Assembly (NCBI GenBank): GCA_017458965.1
Contig: JAFSZJ010000098.1
Coordinates: 1-41,380 of the forward strand
Source: Kiritimatiellia bacterium
GTDB lineage: Bacteria > Verrucomicrobiota > Kiritimatiellia > RFP12 > JAAYLN01
Direction of reading: 5' to 3'
Length of the DNA stretch: 41,380 nt
Shown here piece after piece: positions 15,217 through 23,854 of the stretch. The notes beneath the pieces were generated by a model. The model searched no databases and had not been told where the DNA came from. It saw only the letters and a program-made list of their open reading frames with translations. Every line of letters begins with the position of its first letter. Position 1 is the first letter of the stretch. Position numbers and translations under genes: made by a program.

Positions 15217-16317
15217 CTAGACTAGCGGCATTTCATCATCAGGGGCGAAAAAGCCACCGTCGCTATCGGCGTAGCGTACGCGGACAGCGTCCTTTGAGAG
15301 CGTTATCGCACCTGACACATGGTACTGGTCCCTAACATATGATGAGCAGACAGCTACGCCAGGCTGGAGACCGTAGGAGTCATGCGCCCCACCTGGCGCC
15401 TCGGTGTAGCATTCATGAAGGTGCCCGGAGAGCATAAGCGTGGGCTTCATCCTGCCGACGAGACGGCACCAGCGCTTGTAGCGCTTGATCTCTATCTGGA
15501 ACTGCTTGTCAGGGATGAGGTAGTTGAAGGGCATGTGGCTGACGACAAGCCGCACCGGATATCTTTTGTACGCCTTCCTCGAGACCACCCGACGGATGAA
15601 AGCCTCCTCCTCCTCGCGGAACACCTCGCAGCATACGGTATGGCCGTACTCGTTGCATTCATCCACCTTGTCCTCGCCACAGTCTATGACGATGCCCCAG
15701 ACCGGACCGAGATGGAATGTGAAGTAGCTCTCACCGGCCCGCGTCGTGGGCGTGTAGTCGGCCAGCATGTCGGCGCCCACGCCGCGCAGATCATGGTTAC
15801 CGCGCGAGAACACGCATGGGATACGTCCCTTTGTGATAGGCCCGCTTATGAGGTATATGGCCTTGAACATGTCCACGGACTCGCTGCACTCGGGGACATC
15901 GCCGTTCATGATGAGGAAGTCGAGGTCGTCGCCGAAGAACGAACCGCTCCGCGCCGCCGCCTCGTGGCGGCTGTGGGAGTCGGCAAGGTTCACGAATTTG
16001 TATTCGGCCTTCTCGGCGACGGGTCTGAATTCAAACACCCTCTCCTCGATCCCCCCGCATTCCGAGAAGTATGCCTTGCGCTCGATTATCCTGCGCAGGC
16101 AGACCTTGTAGGAACGCGCCTCATCCAGCGCCACCATAGGTACGCGGGCGATGTGCAAGTACTTCGCGGAACGGAGGATGCCGTTCGAATGATCGAAGTA
16201 GGACTTGCCTCCGACCTCCACCCACATGGTGCATTCCGCATCGACCGGAACGCAAACCAGATACTCGTCCTCCACCGCGTACACGGATGGATATGTCATC
16301 ATCAGGCTGTCTTCCAT
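15217..16317 (-). CDS. Calcineurin-like metallophosphoesterase with N-terminal beta-domain
   Basis: 366 residues from MEDSLMM. Metal-binding motifs are seen in order: D113-x-H115 (LADSH), G139-D140 (MNGD), GNHD at 173-176, SHMPFN, and GHLHE. The first ~100 residues look like the fibronectin-III-type domain that precedes the catalytic domain in purple-acid-phosphatase-like proteins. No signal peptide, so cytoplasmic; substrate unknown. The ATG overlaps the end of lnt by 16 bases, consistent with an operon; a much longer upstream frame is antisense-like sequence inside lnt and was rejected. The stop codon lies inside the CTAG-rich repeat array, so the natural C-terminus may have been altered. 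Confidence 0.82.
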   Translation of the reverse strand: MEDSLMMTYPSVYAVEDEYLVCVPVDAECTMWVEVGGKSYFDHSNGILRSAKYLHIARVPMVALDEARSYKVCLRRIIERKAYFSECGGIEERVFEFRPVAEKAEYKFVNLADSHSRHEAAARSGSFFGDDLDFLIMNGDVPECSESVDMFKAIYLISGPITKGRIPCVFSRGNHDLRGVGADMLADYTPTTRAGESYFTFHLGPVWGIVIDCGEDKVDECNEYGHTVCCEVFREEEEAFIRRVVSRKAYKRYPVRLVVSHMPFNYLIPDKQFQIEIKRYKRWCRLVGRMKPTLMLSGHLHECYTEAPGGAHDSYGLQPGVAVCSSYVRDQYHVSGAITLSKDAVRVRYADSDGGFFAPDDEMPLV

Positions 16318-18053
16318 GCGGAGGATTCTAGCACAGCGAAGGCGATAAGCAGGATTGCGCAAGGTATGCCGAGAAGCCAGTCGCCAAACCGTGTGTAGAT
16401 GGTGCGGCGCGGAACAATGGCCAGATCCCCGACGGCAAAGCCGGCGCCGGATCCGTCGCCACCGATCCGGCGGACGATTCTGCCATGGCCATCGATCAAA
16501 GCCGACACGCCACGGTTCGTTGCACGCATCATCGGCCTCCCATTCTCCACGCACCTCAACACGGCCTGCGCGAGATGCTGCTCCCCTTCTGCCGAGCCTG
16601 CGAACCAGGCGTCGTTGGCCAGCAATGCGAGAACATCCGCCCCGTTGCGGACGGAGTCGCGCGCAAGCGACGGGAAGGCGTCCTCGAAGCATATGAGCGA
16701 GCCGATCCTGAACTCGCCCCTGGGCGTGTGGATGGTGCAGACCGCCGCCGCGTCGCCGGGCTCGCAGCTGAAACCGGCAGGCGCAAGCCGCTTGAGGAAC
16801 CGGAGTTTCGATTCCAGCGGAATGAACTCCCCGAATGGGACAAGATGCCTCTTGCGGTAGGTGGCCATGATCCCCTTTGGACCGAAGAGGAACGCGGAAT
16901 TGTAGATCAGGTGCGGGTTCGGGACATCGTCATCCGGCGCGCCTCCATATTTAAGTTCAACACCGCCAGCCAGAAGCGCGGCACCGTCGAGGGCCGAAAC
17001 TGCGCCACGGACGAGGTCCGCGGCATCACGGTCATAGGGAATATATCCAGGGAGGATCGTTTCAGGCCAAACGCAGATGTCTGGCGACGCCATGGCGGCG
17101 AGTTCGGCGTGCGACAAAAGAGTCTCCGAAGTCGTATCCAACGCCTCCTCATCCTTCTCGAAGATGCTTGGCATGTCTGCGCAGACAACGGCCGCCCGCA
17201 AACGGGGGGATTCGATTTCAACGCGGCGCGACTCGCCGATCGCATCCAGTCCACGCATCCAGCAGGCCACAGTCACGCAAAGTGCGATGAATAGCTCAAG
17301 AGAGCGGACAGGCCATTTGAAGATGCGGGGAACGGGGAGGCGGGGAGATGAAAGATGAAAGTGGAAAGTGGAAAGTGGAGAGTGAAAAGTGGGAAGTGGA
17401 GAGTGGGGAGTGGAAAGTGGAGAGTGGAGGGTGGAGAGGAGACGGGAGATAGTTGAGGCGATGGAGGAGTTTATCGCTACGAGAAGTAAGGAGACCGCAC
17501 CGGCGCCAACCCAGGATGCAGGGTGGAGGAATGCGGGATTGCCGTATTGCGTCGCGGCGAGAGGGTTCCATGGGAAGCCGGTGAGAACGACGCCCCGCAG
17601 GTATTCAGATCCCACCCAGAATACTGGTTCGGCAATGAGGACCAGAAGGATGGGGATGATGGTCCAGGGGCGCTTCATGGCAAGCCGCCATGAAGCCGCA
17701 ACCGCGAATGCGAAAAGAGCCTGGAAAAGCGAGAGGAAAAGGGAAAGCGCCACATGGCCGAGGCCGACAAGCGCCACTGGTCCGCCATTGTCTTTGAGGC
17801 TCCATAGCCACGACAGGTCGATCAGCCAGAAGACGCATCCGAAAACGAACCCCAGAAACGCTGCCCTGCGCGGCGGCGCGGCGCGCACCGCAAGCAGCAT
17901 CGGCACGATGGCCACGAACGCCAGATCGCCATGCCCGAATGGCGGGAACGCCATAGCGAGCAAAACTGCCGACAAGACGGATAGGATGACGGACAGCACC
18001 TGGTTTCGCCCTATGCGTTGCGGAGGGCGTCGGCGCGGTCGGTTCGCTCCCAT
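16302..18053 (-). CDS. lnt: Apolipoprotein N-acyltransferase with repeat-encoded insert
   Basis: 583 residues; transfers the third acyl chain onto lipoproteins in the inner membrane. The N-terminal half has several membrane segments starting at [21 protein letters not shown]. The C-terminal half is a nitrilase-like CN-hydrolase domain with Glu331 (VWPETI) and the nucleophile Cys455 (LICFED). Between the membrane helices, residues about 206-236 are encoded by 13 in-phase heptamers (17347-17437), giving [14 protein letters not shown], a non-family insert. This start overlaps metK by 43 bases; a GTG at 17999 (565 residues), 11 bases after the metK stop and just before the first helix, is a good alternative. 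It overlaps the metallophosphoesterase gene downstream. Confidence 0.9.
   Translation of the reverse strand: MGANRPRRRPPQRIGRNQVLSVILSVLSAVLLAMAFPPFGHGDLAFVAIVPMLLAVRAAPPRRAAFLGFVFGCVFWLIDLSWLWSLKDNGGPVALVGLGHVALSLFLSLFQALFAFAVAASWRLAMKRPWTIIPILLVLIAEPVFWVGSEYLRGVVLTGFPWNPLAATQYGNPAFLHPASWVGAGAVSLLLVAINSSIASTISRLLSTLHSPLSTPHSPLPTFHSPLSTFHFHLSSPRLPVPRIFKWPVRSLELFIALCVTVACWMRGLDAIGESRRVEIESPRLRAAVVCADMPSIFEKDEEALDTTSETLLSHAELAAMASPDICVWPETILPGYIPYDRDAADLVRGAVSALDGAALLAGGVELKYGGAPDDDVPNPHLIYNSAFLFGPKGIMATYRKRHLVPFGEFIPLESKLRFLKRLAPAGFSCEPGDAAAVCTIHTPRGEFRIGSLICFEDAFPSLARDSVRNGADVLALLANDAWFAGSAEGEQHLAQAVLRCVENGRPMMRATNRGVSALIDGHGRIVRRIGGDGSGAGFAVGDLAIVPRRTIYTRFGDWLLGIPCAILLIAFAVLESSAWKTA
17347..17437 (-). 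repeat. In-frame heptamer array within lnt, 13 units
   Basis: Thirteen consecutive 7-bp units (two GATGAAA, then GTGGAAA / GTGGAGA variants as seen on the plus strand) keep exact phase for 91 bases. In the lnt frame they read as the heptapeptide family P-L-S-T-L/P-H-S/F. The reading frame is intact on both sides. Confidence 0.95.
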
Positions 18054-19189
18054 GGGAAACCGTCGCGGCCGAAATGACCATAAGTGGCCGTCTCGCGGTA
18101 GGACCAGCCCTGCGGCCTCATAAGACCTAGGTCACGCACGAGCATGCCTGGGCGGAAGTCGAATATGCGGCCGGACATGAGAATGTCCGCAAGGCGGTCC
18201 TCGGGGATGGAACCGGTGCCTAATGTCTGCACAGTGACGTTTATGCTCGTTGGTTCGGAGATTCCGATCGCGTAGGAGACCTGTATCTGGCACTTGTCAG
18301 CGAGACCAGCCGCCACGATGTTCTTGGCCGCGTAGCGGGCGTAGTAGGCGGCGGACCTATCGACCTTTGACGGGTCCTTGCCGGAGAACGCACCTCCACC
18401 ATGGGCAGCCATGCCGCCGTAGGTATCGACAATGATCTTGCGTCCGGTGACACCGGCATCGCCGTTCGGACCGCCGATGACGAACTTGCCGGTGGGGTTG
18501 ATGAGAAAGCGCGTGTCATCCGTGACAAGGCCCGTGGACGCCAGTTCCCCCCTGGCCACCTCTTCAAGGTCCTGCCTGATGCGCACGATATCGATGTCTT
18601 CGGTCTGATGGGAAAGGACGACTGTGGTTATTGCCGCCGGACGGCCACCATCGTACCGGATGCTCACCTGCGCCTTGGCATCAGGCCGCAGATACGGAAT
18701 CTCGCCGTTATGCCGGAGGGTGGCGCAGCGCCGCATCAGGCGGTGCGAAAAGACCAGGGCCGCAGGCATCATCTCAGGCGTCTCGTTCGTCGCGTATCCG
18801 AACATCATGCCCTGATCACCTGCCCCCTGTTCCTCCGGGCATCCGCGTTCAACTCCCATGTTGATGTCCGGTGACTGGCCATGCAGTGCGTTGATGTAGC
18901 GGAAGTCGTCGCTGGAGAACTCCTCGCCGGGGCGATCATAGCCTATGTCGCGGACAACACCTCTGGCTATCGCCTCCGTATCCACGCCATCCCACCCGGA
19001 GCAGGTGACCTCGCCTATGTTGACAACGAGATTAGGGCCAACAGCGGTCTCACACGCGACATGCGCATTCGGATCCTTGGCGATGCAGGCGTCGAGAATG
19101 GCGTCCGAAATCTGGTCGGCAACCTTGTCGGGATGGCCCTCGGACACTGATTCAGATGTGAAGATGTAGCGCGATGGGAAAGTGTTCAT
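18011..19189 (-). CDS. metK: S-adenosylmethionine synthetase
   Basis: 392 residues, normal for MetK, which makes S-adenosylmethionine from methionine and ATP in the cytoplasm. Signatures: [20 protein letters not shown] at the N-terminus, [12 protein letters not shown] (methionine/ATP site), and [19 protein letters not shown] (P-loop-like, phosphate binding). The start ATG is preceded directly by the heptamer repeat, with no Shine-Dalgarno site. The C-terminus overlaps the lnt start. It supplies SAM to the neighbouring SpoU-type methyltransferase in a general sense only. Confidence 0.97.
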   Translation of the reverse strand: MNTFPSRYIFTSESVSEGHPDKVADQISDAILDACIAKDPNAHVACETAVGPNLVVNIGEVTCSGWDGVDTEAIARGVVRDIGYDRPGEEFSSDDFRYINALHGQSPDINMGVERGCPEEQGAGDQGMMFGYATNETPEMMPAALVFSHRLMRRCATLRHNGEIPYLRPDAKAQVSIRYDGGRPAAITTVVLSHQTEDIDIVRIRQDLEEVARGELASTGLVTDDTRFLINPTGKFVIGGPNGDAGVTGRKIIVDTYGGMAAHGGGAFSGKDPSKVDRSAAYYARYAAKNIVAAGLADKCQIQVSYAIGISEPTSINVTVQTLGTGSIPEDRLADILMSGRIFDFRPGMLVRDLGLMRPQGWSYRETATYGHFGRDGFPWERTDRADALRNA

Positions 19190-19343
19190 GGGAGATGAGA
19201 GATGAGAGATGAAAGATTAGAGATGAGAGAGAAAAGATGAGAGATGAAAGTGGAGAGTGGAAAGTGGAGAGTGGAAAGTGGAAAGTGGAGAATGGAGAGT
19301 GGAGGAGTTGGGAGTGGAGGAGTGGAAAGTGAGGAGTTGAGAG
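19190..19343. repeat. Spacer made entirely of tandem repeats (metK leader)
   Basis: No gene here. Sixteen heptamers in exact phase cover 19194-19305 (GATGAGA / GATGAAA followed by GTGGAGA / GTGGAAA on the plus strand). A looser GAGTTGGGAGTGGAG series follows up to the RNA methyltransferase stop codon (TAA, 19344-19346). The transcript of this leader is almost pure C and U with few A. Confidence 0.95.
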
Positions 19344-20204
19344 TTAGGCGCCGTGGTGTTCAGGAAGTGGTGGAGGTGGCGTGGCTATGCCCGCCTCGAC
19401 ACGCTGTCGGACGGCCTCGAACAGCAGGATGGTCGTGGCAGCGGACACGTTCAGGGAATCCGCTACGCCAAGCATGGGGATGCGCACTCGCATGTCCGCC
19501 TCATTCATCCATTTGTCCGTGAGCCCGAACTGCTCGTTGCCAACCACCAGGGCCACATCACGAGTGAGATCAAGCTGGAAATGGAGTGCGTCGGCATGAG
19601 GTGTTGCGGCAAGGATACCGAAGCCCCTTGCCTTGAGGAAGTCCAGGCATTCGTCCGTGGAGCATTCAACAACGGGCATTGAGAAGATCACGCCTGTCGA
19701 GGCGCGCACGACGTTGGGGTTGTAGATGTCGGTGCACTTGTCGCAGACGATGACCGCAGCGGCGCCGGCGGCGTCCGCAGAACGGAGAATCGTCCCGAGG
19801 TTGCCTGGCTTCTCGATGGTCTCGGCGACAATCAAGAGCGAGCGTGGCGGGAGATCTAGATCATCCAGAGATCGTTTCGGCTGCGGTCCTACGGCAAGAA
19901 GCCCTTCCGGTCTTTCGCGGTAAGCGATCTTCAGGAACACAGGCGCAGAGCAGGATATTATTTCAGCCCCACGTTCCTTGGCTCTTTCGATGAGCGTAGG
20001 CTCGTTGACGCCTTTGAGGAAGAGCTCCTCGCAGAAGAAGAGACGGACCGGCGACCAGCCATGGTCGAGTCCGCGCTTTATCTCGCGGTAGCCCTCCGCG
20101 ATCATCAGCCCTTCGTCATCGCGATGGGAGCGCTGACGCAACCTCACCACATCCTTGATCTTGGGATTGGCGAGACTCGTGATATCCAGGTCGGAGGCGA
20201 TCAT
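19344..20204 (-). CDS. TrmH/SpoU-family RNA 2'-O-methyltransferase
   Basis: 286 residues. The N-terminal part (KIKDVVRLRQRSHRDDEGLMIAEG) is the SpoU substrate-binding domain. The SPOUT knot motifs are all present: ETIEKPGNLGTILRSADAAG (motif 1), LVVGNEQFGL (motif 2) and RIPMLGVADSLNVSAA (motif 3). The target is 23S rRNA or tRNA ribose; which one cannot be told. Product is cytoplasmic. It lies 21 bases after xseB in the same direction. The stop codon adjoins the repeat array that fills the gap to metK. Confidence 0.88.
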   Translation of the reverse strand: MIASDLDITSLANPKIKDVVRLRQRSHRDDEGLMIAEGYREIKRGLDHGWSPVRLFFCEELFLKGVNEPTLIERAKERGAEIISCSAPVFLKIAYRERPEGLLAVGPQPKRSLDDLDLPPRSLLIVAETIEKPGNLGTILRSADAAGAAAVIVCDKCTDIYNPNVVRASTGVIFSMPVVECSTDECLDFLKARGFGILAATPHADALHFQLDLTRDVALVVGNEQFGLTDKWMNEADMRVRIPMLGVADSLNVSAATTILLFEAVRQRVEAGIATPPPPLPEHHGA

Positions 20205-20225
20205 CTGGCTTGCGCCCTTTGGTGT

Positions 20226-20462
20226 CTACGCCATCGGAGGCAGTTCCTCGGTGGCCTTCGCGGAGCCACCCGCCTCGCGGCGGATGACCTCGATGCGGCG
20301 CTCGACCTCTCCAAGCCGTTCGTTGCAGGACTTGACGAGCTTCTGGCCGCGCTCAAAGGCCGCGACCATCTCGTCGAGTCCCATCTCGCCGCCCTCCATG
20401 GCCTCGACGAGCTTTTCCAACTCGCCTATGGCTTCCTCGAAAGACTGCTTTTTCTTCTCCAT
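20226..20462 (-). CDS. xseB: Exodeoxyribonuclease VII small subunit
   Basis: 78 residues. The sequence FEEAIGELEKLVEAMEGGEMGLDEMV followed by AFERGQKLVKSC is the XseB signature; the protein is a helical coiled-coil partner of XseA. The ATG at 20462 is preceded by GGAG seven bases upstream; a TTG 21 bases earlier is less likely. xseA is not in the window. It follows the glycosyltransferase stop after 23 bases. Confidence 0.93.
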   Translation of the reverse strand: MEKKKQSFEEAIGELEKLVEAMEGGEMGLDEMVAAFERGQKLVKSCNERLGEVERRIEVIRREAGGSAKATEELPPMA

Positions 20463-20485
20463 GTTCTGCTCCAAGCGGAACAATT

Positions 20486-21520
20486 CTACACAAAACCGGC
20501 GTCATCCTGCATCACGGGATCGAAATCGCGCCGCAGAAGCCTTTCCACACGATCGGCCCAGGCCTTCGCCGAATATCGCTCCGCCTGTTCCTGCGCCTTC
20601 ATCGAGACATGCCGTCTCTCATCCGGCGTCATGCGATGAACACGGATCATCGCATCGCGAAGGGCGCTGATATTGTCGCTCGGGAAGACGATCGCAGGGG
20701 CGGCGTCGTCCACGAAGCCGCAGGCGTCGGAGGCGATGACGGCAAGACCTGCGCTCATCGCCTCAAGGGCGCAGATGCCCCAGGTCTCCCTCCTGCTCGG
20801 AAGGATCAGCGAGGCATGGGCGCCGATCAAGGCCGGCATCCTCGAAGGTGGCGCGAAACCAAGGCGACGCACCCCTGCGGCATTCGGGACCTCGACATCC
20901 CCGGCGCCTACTATGTCAAGATCCCATGGATCATTGACCGCCTCGCGATACTGCGCGTAGGCCGCAAACAACACATCGAGCGCCTTCTCCTCGGATAGCC
21001 GCCCGGAGAAGACAAAGCCCTTCTCCGCGACGCCGGCATCCTTGAAACGTTCCCAGCCGCTTGGATTGCACCCTGTGGCTATCCGGCCCTTGAAGCCCAA
21101 CCACTCCGCATATCTCAACGTCCTTTTTCCGGGTATGAAGACGGCGTCATATCGCCGTAGGCGAGGCCACAATGCCCAGCGGGCAATGAACTTCCTTAAA
21201 GTCCTTTCCCAGGGCATCTCGAAAGTGAGGATCCTGCGGCAGCGGAAATCGGCGGTAGCGGCGCGTCTGGCGAGAGGCGTGCTCCACCCTCCCACAATCA
21301 CGGCGTCAGGCCGGAAGGAGCGTATCGACTCTATGGCCTGATCGAAGCCATCCGCCTCAATGCGTCGCCAGTCAAGGCCATCAAGCTCGCTGCCGTCGAA
21401 CCGGTGCTCAAGCGGGGCGGGTTCAATGAAGATGCGCAGTTCGCACCGACCGGCAAGTTCCCGCCAGCAGGCGTCCATGTAACCCGTGAAACCTGGCCAG
21501 ACTATCGCAATGCGCTTCAT
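20486..21520 (-). CDS. Glycosyltransferase, family 4 / GT-B type
   Basis: 344 residues of a retaining GT-B glycosyltransferase. The C-terminal half shows FSGRLSEEKALDVLFAAY (sugar-nucleotide loop) and the E-x7-E motif in RRETWGICALEAMSAG, typical of GT4. The N-terminal half begins MKRIAIVWPGFTGYMD. No membrane helix is obvious, so it likely acts at the cytoplasmic face of the membrane, on an envelope polysaccharide or lipid. The start overlaps the preceding unknown gene by ATGA. The donor and acceptor are unknown. Confidence 0.85.
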   Translation of the reverse strand: MKRIAIVWPGFTGYMDACWRELAGRCELRIFIEPAPLEHRFDGSELDGLDWRRIEADGFDQAIESIRSFRPDAVIVGGWSTPLARRAATADFRCRRILTFEMPWERTLRKFIARWALWPRLRRYDAVFIPGKRTLRYAEWLGFKGRIATGCNPSGWERFKDAGVAEKGFVFSGRLSEEKALDVLFAAYAQYREAVNDPWDLDIVGAGDVEVPNAAGVRRLGFAPPSRMPALIGAHASLILPSRRETWGICALEAMSAGLAVIASDACGFVDDAAPAIVFPSDNISALRDAMIRVHRMTPDERRHVSMKAQEQAERYSAKAWADRVERLLRRDFDPVMQDDAGFV

Positions 21521-22482
21521 TTGGCCTGACCTAGCTCCGCAAGGGCGTCCGTCACCTCGCCAAGGAGATCATCGCGCCCGGTTTCGCGAAGTATCTGGGC
21601 GAGCCGTTCAAGGGTGAGGGACGAGACCGGGACGTCGGACGGGTCCTCGCGGCATGTCTCAAGGCAAAACGCCACAAGCCCGTGCGAGATGCCGGGGCTC
21701 GGCGCAGTCGAGAAGACGCCTTTCGACACATCTCCGGTGAACTCCCCGGCAAGGGCGAGCGAAAGGGCGTTCTGCCGCACCATCCTTCGCGCCGCGTCAC
21801 GCTCGAAGCCCGGTTTGGCGACCGCGATCGCGCGCCAAGCCCAATAAATCGCATGCGATGGCGCGAGACGCCAGTCAAGGGGTCCGAAAAAGCCTTCTAT
21901 CTCAGCGACCGTCGCTGCGTCGAGCTTGAATCCCGGACCTTCGCCGATCACCTTCTCGCGTGACGCGAACTCGGCCGCCAGATTCAGACGGTACACCAAA
22001 GCCGCGGGATCGCCGTCGGATCCGATCTTGTTCTGATATAACCACCCCAGCTCGCGGCAAAGGCGCGGCGAGGAGGGGTTGGCAGGAATCGCCTTGTGCT
22101 CAAGCAGGTCGATGCCGGCCTTGACCCATTGTAGGCGCGTCCTGCCGTCCTGTATCATGGCCGTCACGTTGTAGGCGAGGTTCCAGGCGTTGAAGACCCA
22201 GGCGTCGATTGCCTTGGGGTCAAGCGCGGTGATCCAGTCGGAAAGCTGCACCAGCTCAAAATAGCGGCCCTCCTCCTGAAGCTCCCCTGCGCGGATCCAC
22301 AGGATCTCCGAAAGCACCCCGCGGAACCCGCCGAACGCCACCATGACGTACCTGACCCATGCGGTCTCGGTCCCCTCCCCCGGCGTCTTGGCTCGCATTT
22401 CGCGAAGCGCCCTGGAAGTCGGAACGGCGGCGGCAAGGCCGGCCACGATCAGTACGGCAGGAATGACTCCGCGCCATTTCAT
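21517..22482 (-). CDS. Unknown membrane-anchored protein between ABC permease and glycosyltransferase
   Basis: 321 residues from MKWRGVIPAVLIVAGLAAAV, an uncleaved N-terminal anchor or signal. The ATG overlaps the permease stop by ATGA, which fixes the start; a longer upstream frame is shadow sequence inside the permease gene. The body is helical and tryptophan-rich (VFNAWNLAYNVTAM, LCRELGWLYQNKIG), resembling tetratricopeptide-type helix pairs, and most of the protein is predicted outside the cytoplasm. I do not recognise the family. Its tight position (4-base overlaps at both ends) suggests it works with the ABC-2 exporter. Confidence 0.7.
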   Translation of the reverse strand: MKWRGVIPAVLIVAGLAAAVPTSRALREMRAKTPGEGTETAWVRYVMVAFGGFRGVLSEILWIRAGELQEEGRYFELVQLSDWITALDPKAIDAWVFNAWNLAYNVTAMIQDGRTRLQWVKAGIDLLEHKAIPANPSSPRLCRELGWLYQNKIGSDGDPAALVYRLNLAAEFASREKVIGEGPGFKLDAATVAEIEGFFGPLDWRLAPSHAIYWAWRAIAVAKPGFERDAARRMVRQNALSLALAGEFTGDVSKGVFSTAPSPGISHGLVAFCLETCREDPSDVPVSSLTLERLAQILRETGRDDLLGEVTDALAELGQAK

Positions 22483-23807
22483 TCGGGAAGCTCCCTTCGC
22501 GAAAGGATCAGGGAGAACACGGCGAAAAGCACGGCCGGTATGGCCACGCAGTTTGAGAGCAACGCCTTGGCCAAGTCGCGAGACGGTATCCACTCCGATG
22601 CCGAAAGGCGCGAAAGCGGATCTGCGTCGAGGGCGTTCCGCGAGACGAACGCGATGGCGCTCGTCACCGCAAGGGAGGCATGGTACTCCACGCGATGGAC
22701 CGGTCCATGTATCTCGCCCGGCTCCACATCGAAGACGTATCCGTCCCTTACGACCCAATCGCTGCTGACGGCCGAGATCACAGCGCATATCGCGGCAAAC
22801 ACCGCGACCGGCAGCGAGAACACCGCGCCAAGCGCGACGCCGAACGCCGAAAGTAGGGCGAGGACCGACAAAAGCACAAGGTACGCGCGCACCATGTTGG
22901 CGGGCAGCGACCCAGCCGCGAGGAGAAGGACTATTCCCCGCCTTGGCTGGAGGACTATCGCCGGGGCGTCTTTGGGGGATGTATTGGAAATGTCGAGCCG
23001 CAACTCTCCGTCCAACAGCGGTGCCGAGTCAAAGCGGAGCGGCGCGTCCACGCCCTGAGGCGGAAAATCATCGACCACGAACGCAAGGCTTTCCTCGCCG
23101 GAACCATTCGCGGCGGGACGCGAGAGGGAACATGACGCCGACGACGGCGCATCGGATATGAGCTTCGCACGGAGCCAGAATCTTTCGCCGGCGGCGGGAA
23201 GGCGTCGCGGACGGAATGCGAAGGTCGTCGAACCATGCAGCGTTATGGCCGCATTCGGGGCGCGGCGCAGAAGCGTCGCCCGCAGACGGCGGCGACCGGC
23301 CGGGTCAAGGTTCTCCGACACCTCAGCCGATGCCAGGATCCGTTCCACCTGCTCCTCGACGGGCGGAAGGTCCGGACCAACAAGCTCCTTGGCCACGCCA
23401 ATTGCGGAATCCTTGTCCATGCCGCGCAAGGCTATGTGCGCCCACGATATGACAAAGGCCACTGCGAGGAGCGATCCAAGAAGGAGCATCACTCCTAGCC
23501 ACTTCCCAAGCAGAAGCTGCCACATTCGTATGGGTTTGACGCGGGCGAGCTGAAGCGTGCGGCGTCTCACGCCACCTGCCACCGCGGCCGAGGCGATCCA
23601 TGGGGAAGCGAAAGCAAGGATGCCGAAAGTGGCGGCAAGGGGGTATAGCAGTATCATCCGCGCCACGCCAGGCTCCGAGCCGTCCCCGACAAGGGCGAGC
23701 GGGAGGAAGGCCGCGACGGAGGCAACTATCAGGAAGAGGGAAAGCGCGACCTTCGATCGCACATTCTCCCTGAAGGAGAGCACCGCCATTGACAGAACCT
23801 TGATCAT
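22479..23807 (-). CDS. ABC-2 type transporter permease
   Basis: 442 residues. The start MIKVLSMAVLSFRENVRSKVAL is typical of ABC-2 permeases (cytoplasmic elbow, then helix). Two helices (about 20-45 and 60-85) are followed by VRRRTLQLARVKPIRMWQLLLGKWLG, a conserved coupling region, and another helix. A long extracytoplasmic loop (about 130-300) resembles a beta-rich domain, and further helices follow. It pairs with the ATPase gene 47 bases upstream. It overlaps the unknown downstream gene by 4 bases. Substrate not known; exporters of this class handle drugs, polysaccharide or serve gliding/lipoprotein functions. Confidence 0.85.
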   Translation of the reverse strand: MIKVLSMAVLSFRENVRSKVALSLFLIVASVAAFLPLALVGDGSEPGVARMILLYPLAATFGILAFASPWIASAAVAGGVRRRTLQLARVKPIRMWQLLLGKWLGVMLLLGSLLAVAFVISWAHIALRGMDKDSAIGVAKELVGPDLPPVEEQVERILASAEVSENLDPAGRRRLRATLLRRAPNAAITLHGSTTFAFRPRRLPAAGERFWLRAKLISDAPSSASCSLSRPAANGSGEESLAFVVDDFPPQGVDAPLRFDSAPLLDGELRLDISNTSPKDAPAIVLQPRRGIVLLLAAGSLPANMVRAYLVLLSVLALLSAFGVALGAVFSLPVAVFAAICAVISAVSSDWVVRDGYVFDVEPGEIHGPVHRVEYHASLAVTSAIAFVSRNALDADPLSRLSASEWIPSRDLAKALLSNCVAIPAVLFAVFSLILSRRELPE

Positions 23808-23854
23808 CCCAGTCCTATGCCCTTATAGCATTCGGAATCTCGGTGGCCGGACCT

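Noticed and set aside
16318-16329. TAGAAT seven bases before the metallophosphoesterase ATG as another leaderless promoter
   Set aside because: It lies in the coding end of lnt (codons for Leu-Glu-Ser-Ser) and the genes overlap; chance is as likely as function.
15382-16398. Plus-strand frame of 338 codons opposite the metallophosphoesterase
   Set aside because: Antisense to a gene with complete metal-binding motifs; no support for translation.
6458-19343. Tandem repeats as CRISPR arrays
   Set aside because: Units are 7-10 bp, have no unique spacers and no cas genes are nearby.
20483-20488. TAGAAT upstream of xseB as a promoter
   Set aside because: It is formed by the stop codon of the glycosyltransferase gene and has no extended -10 or -35; the genes look cotranscribed.
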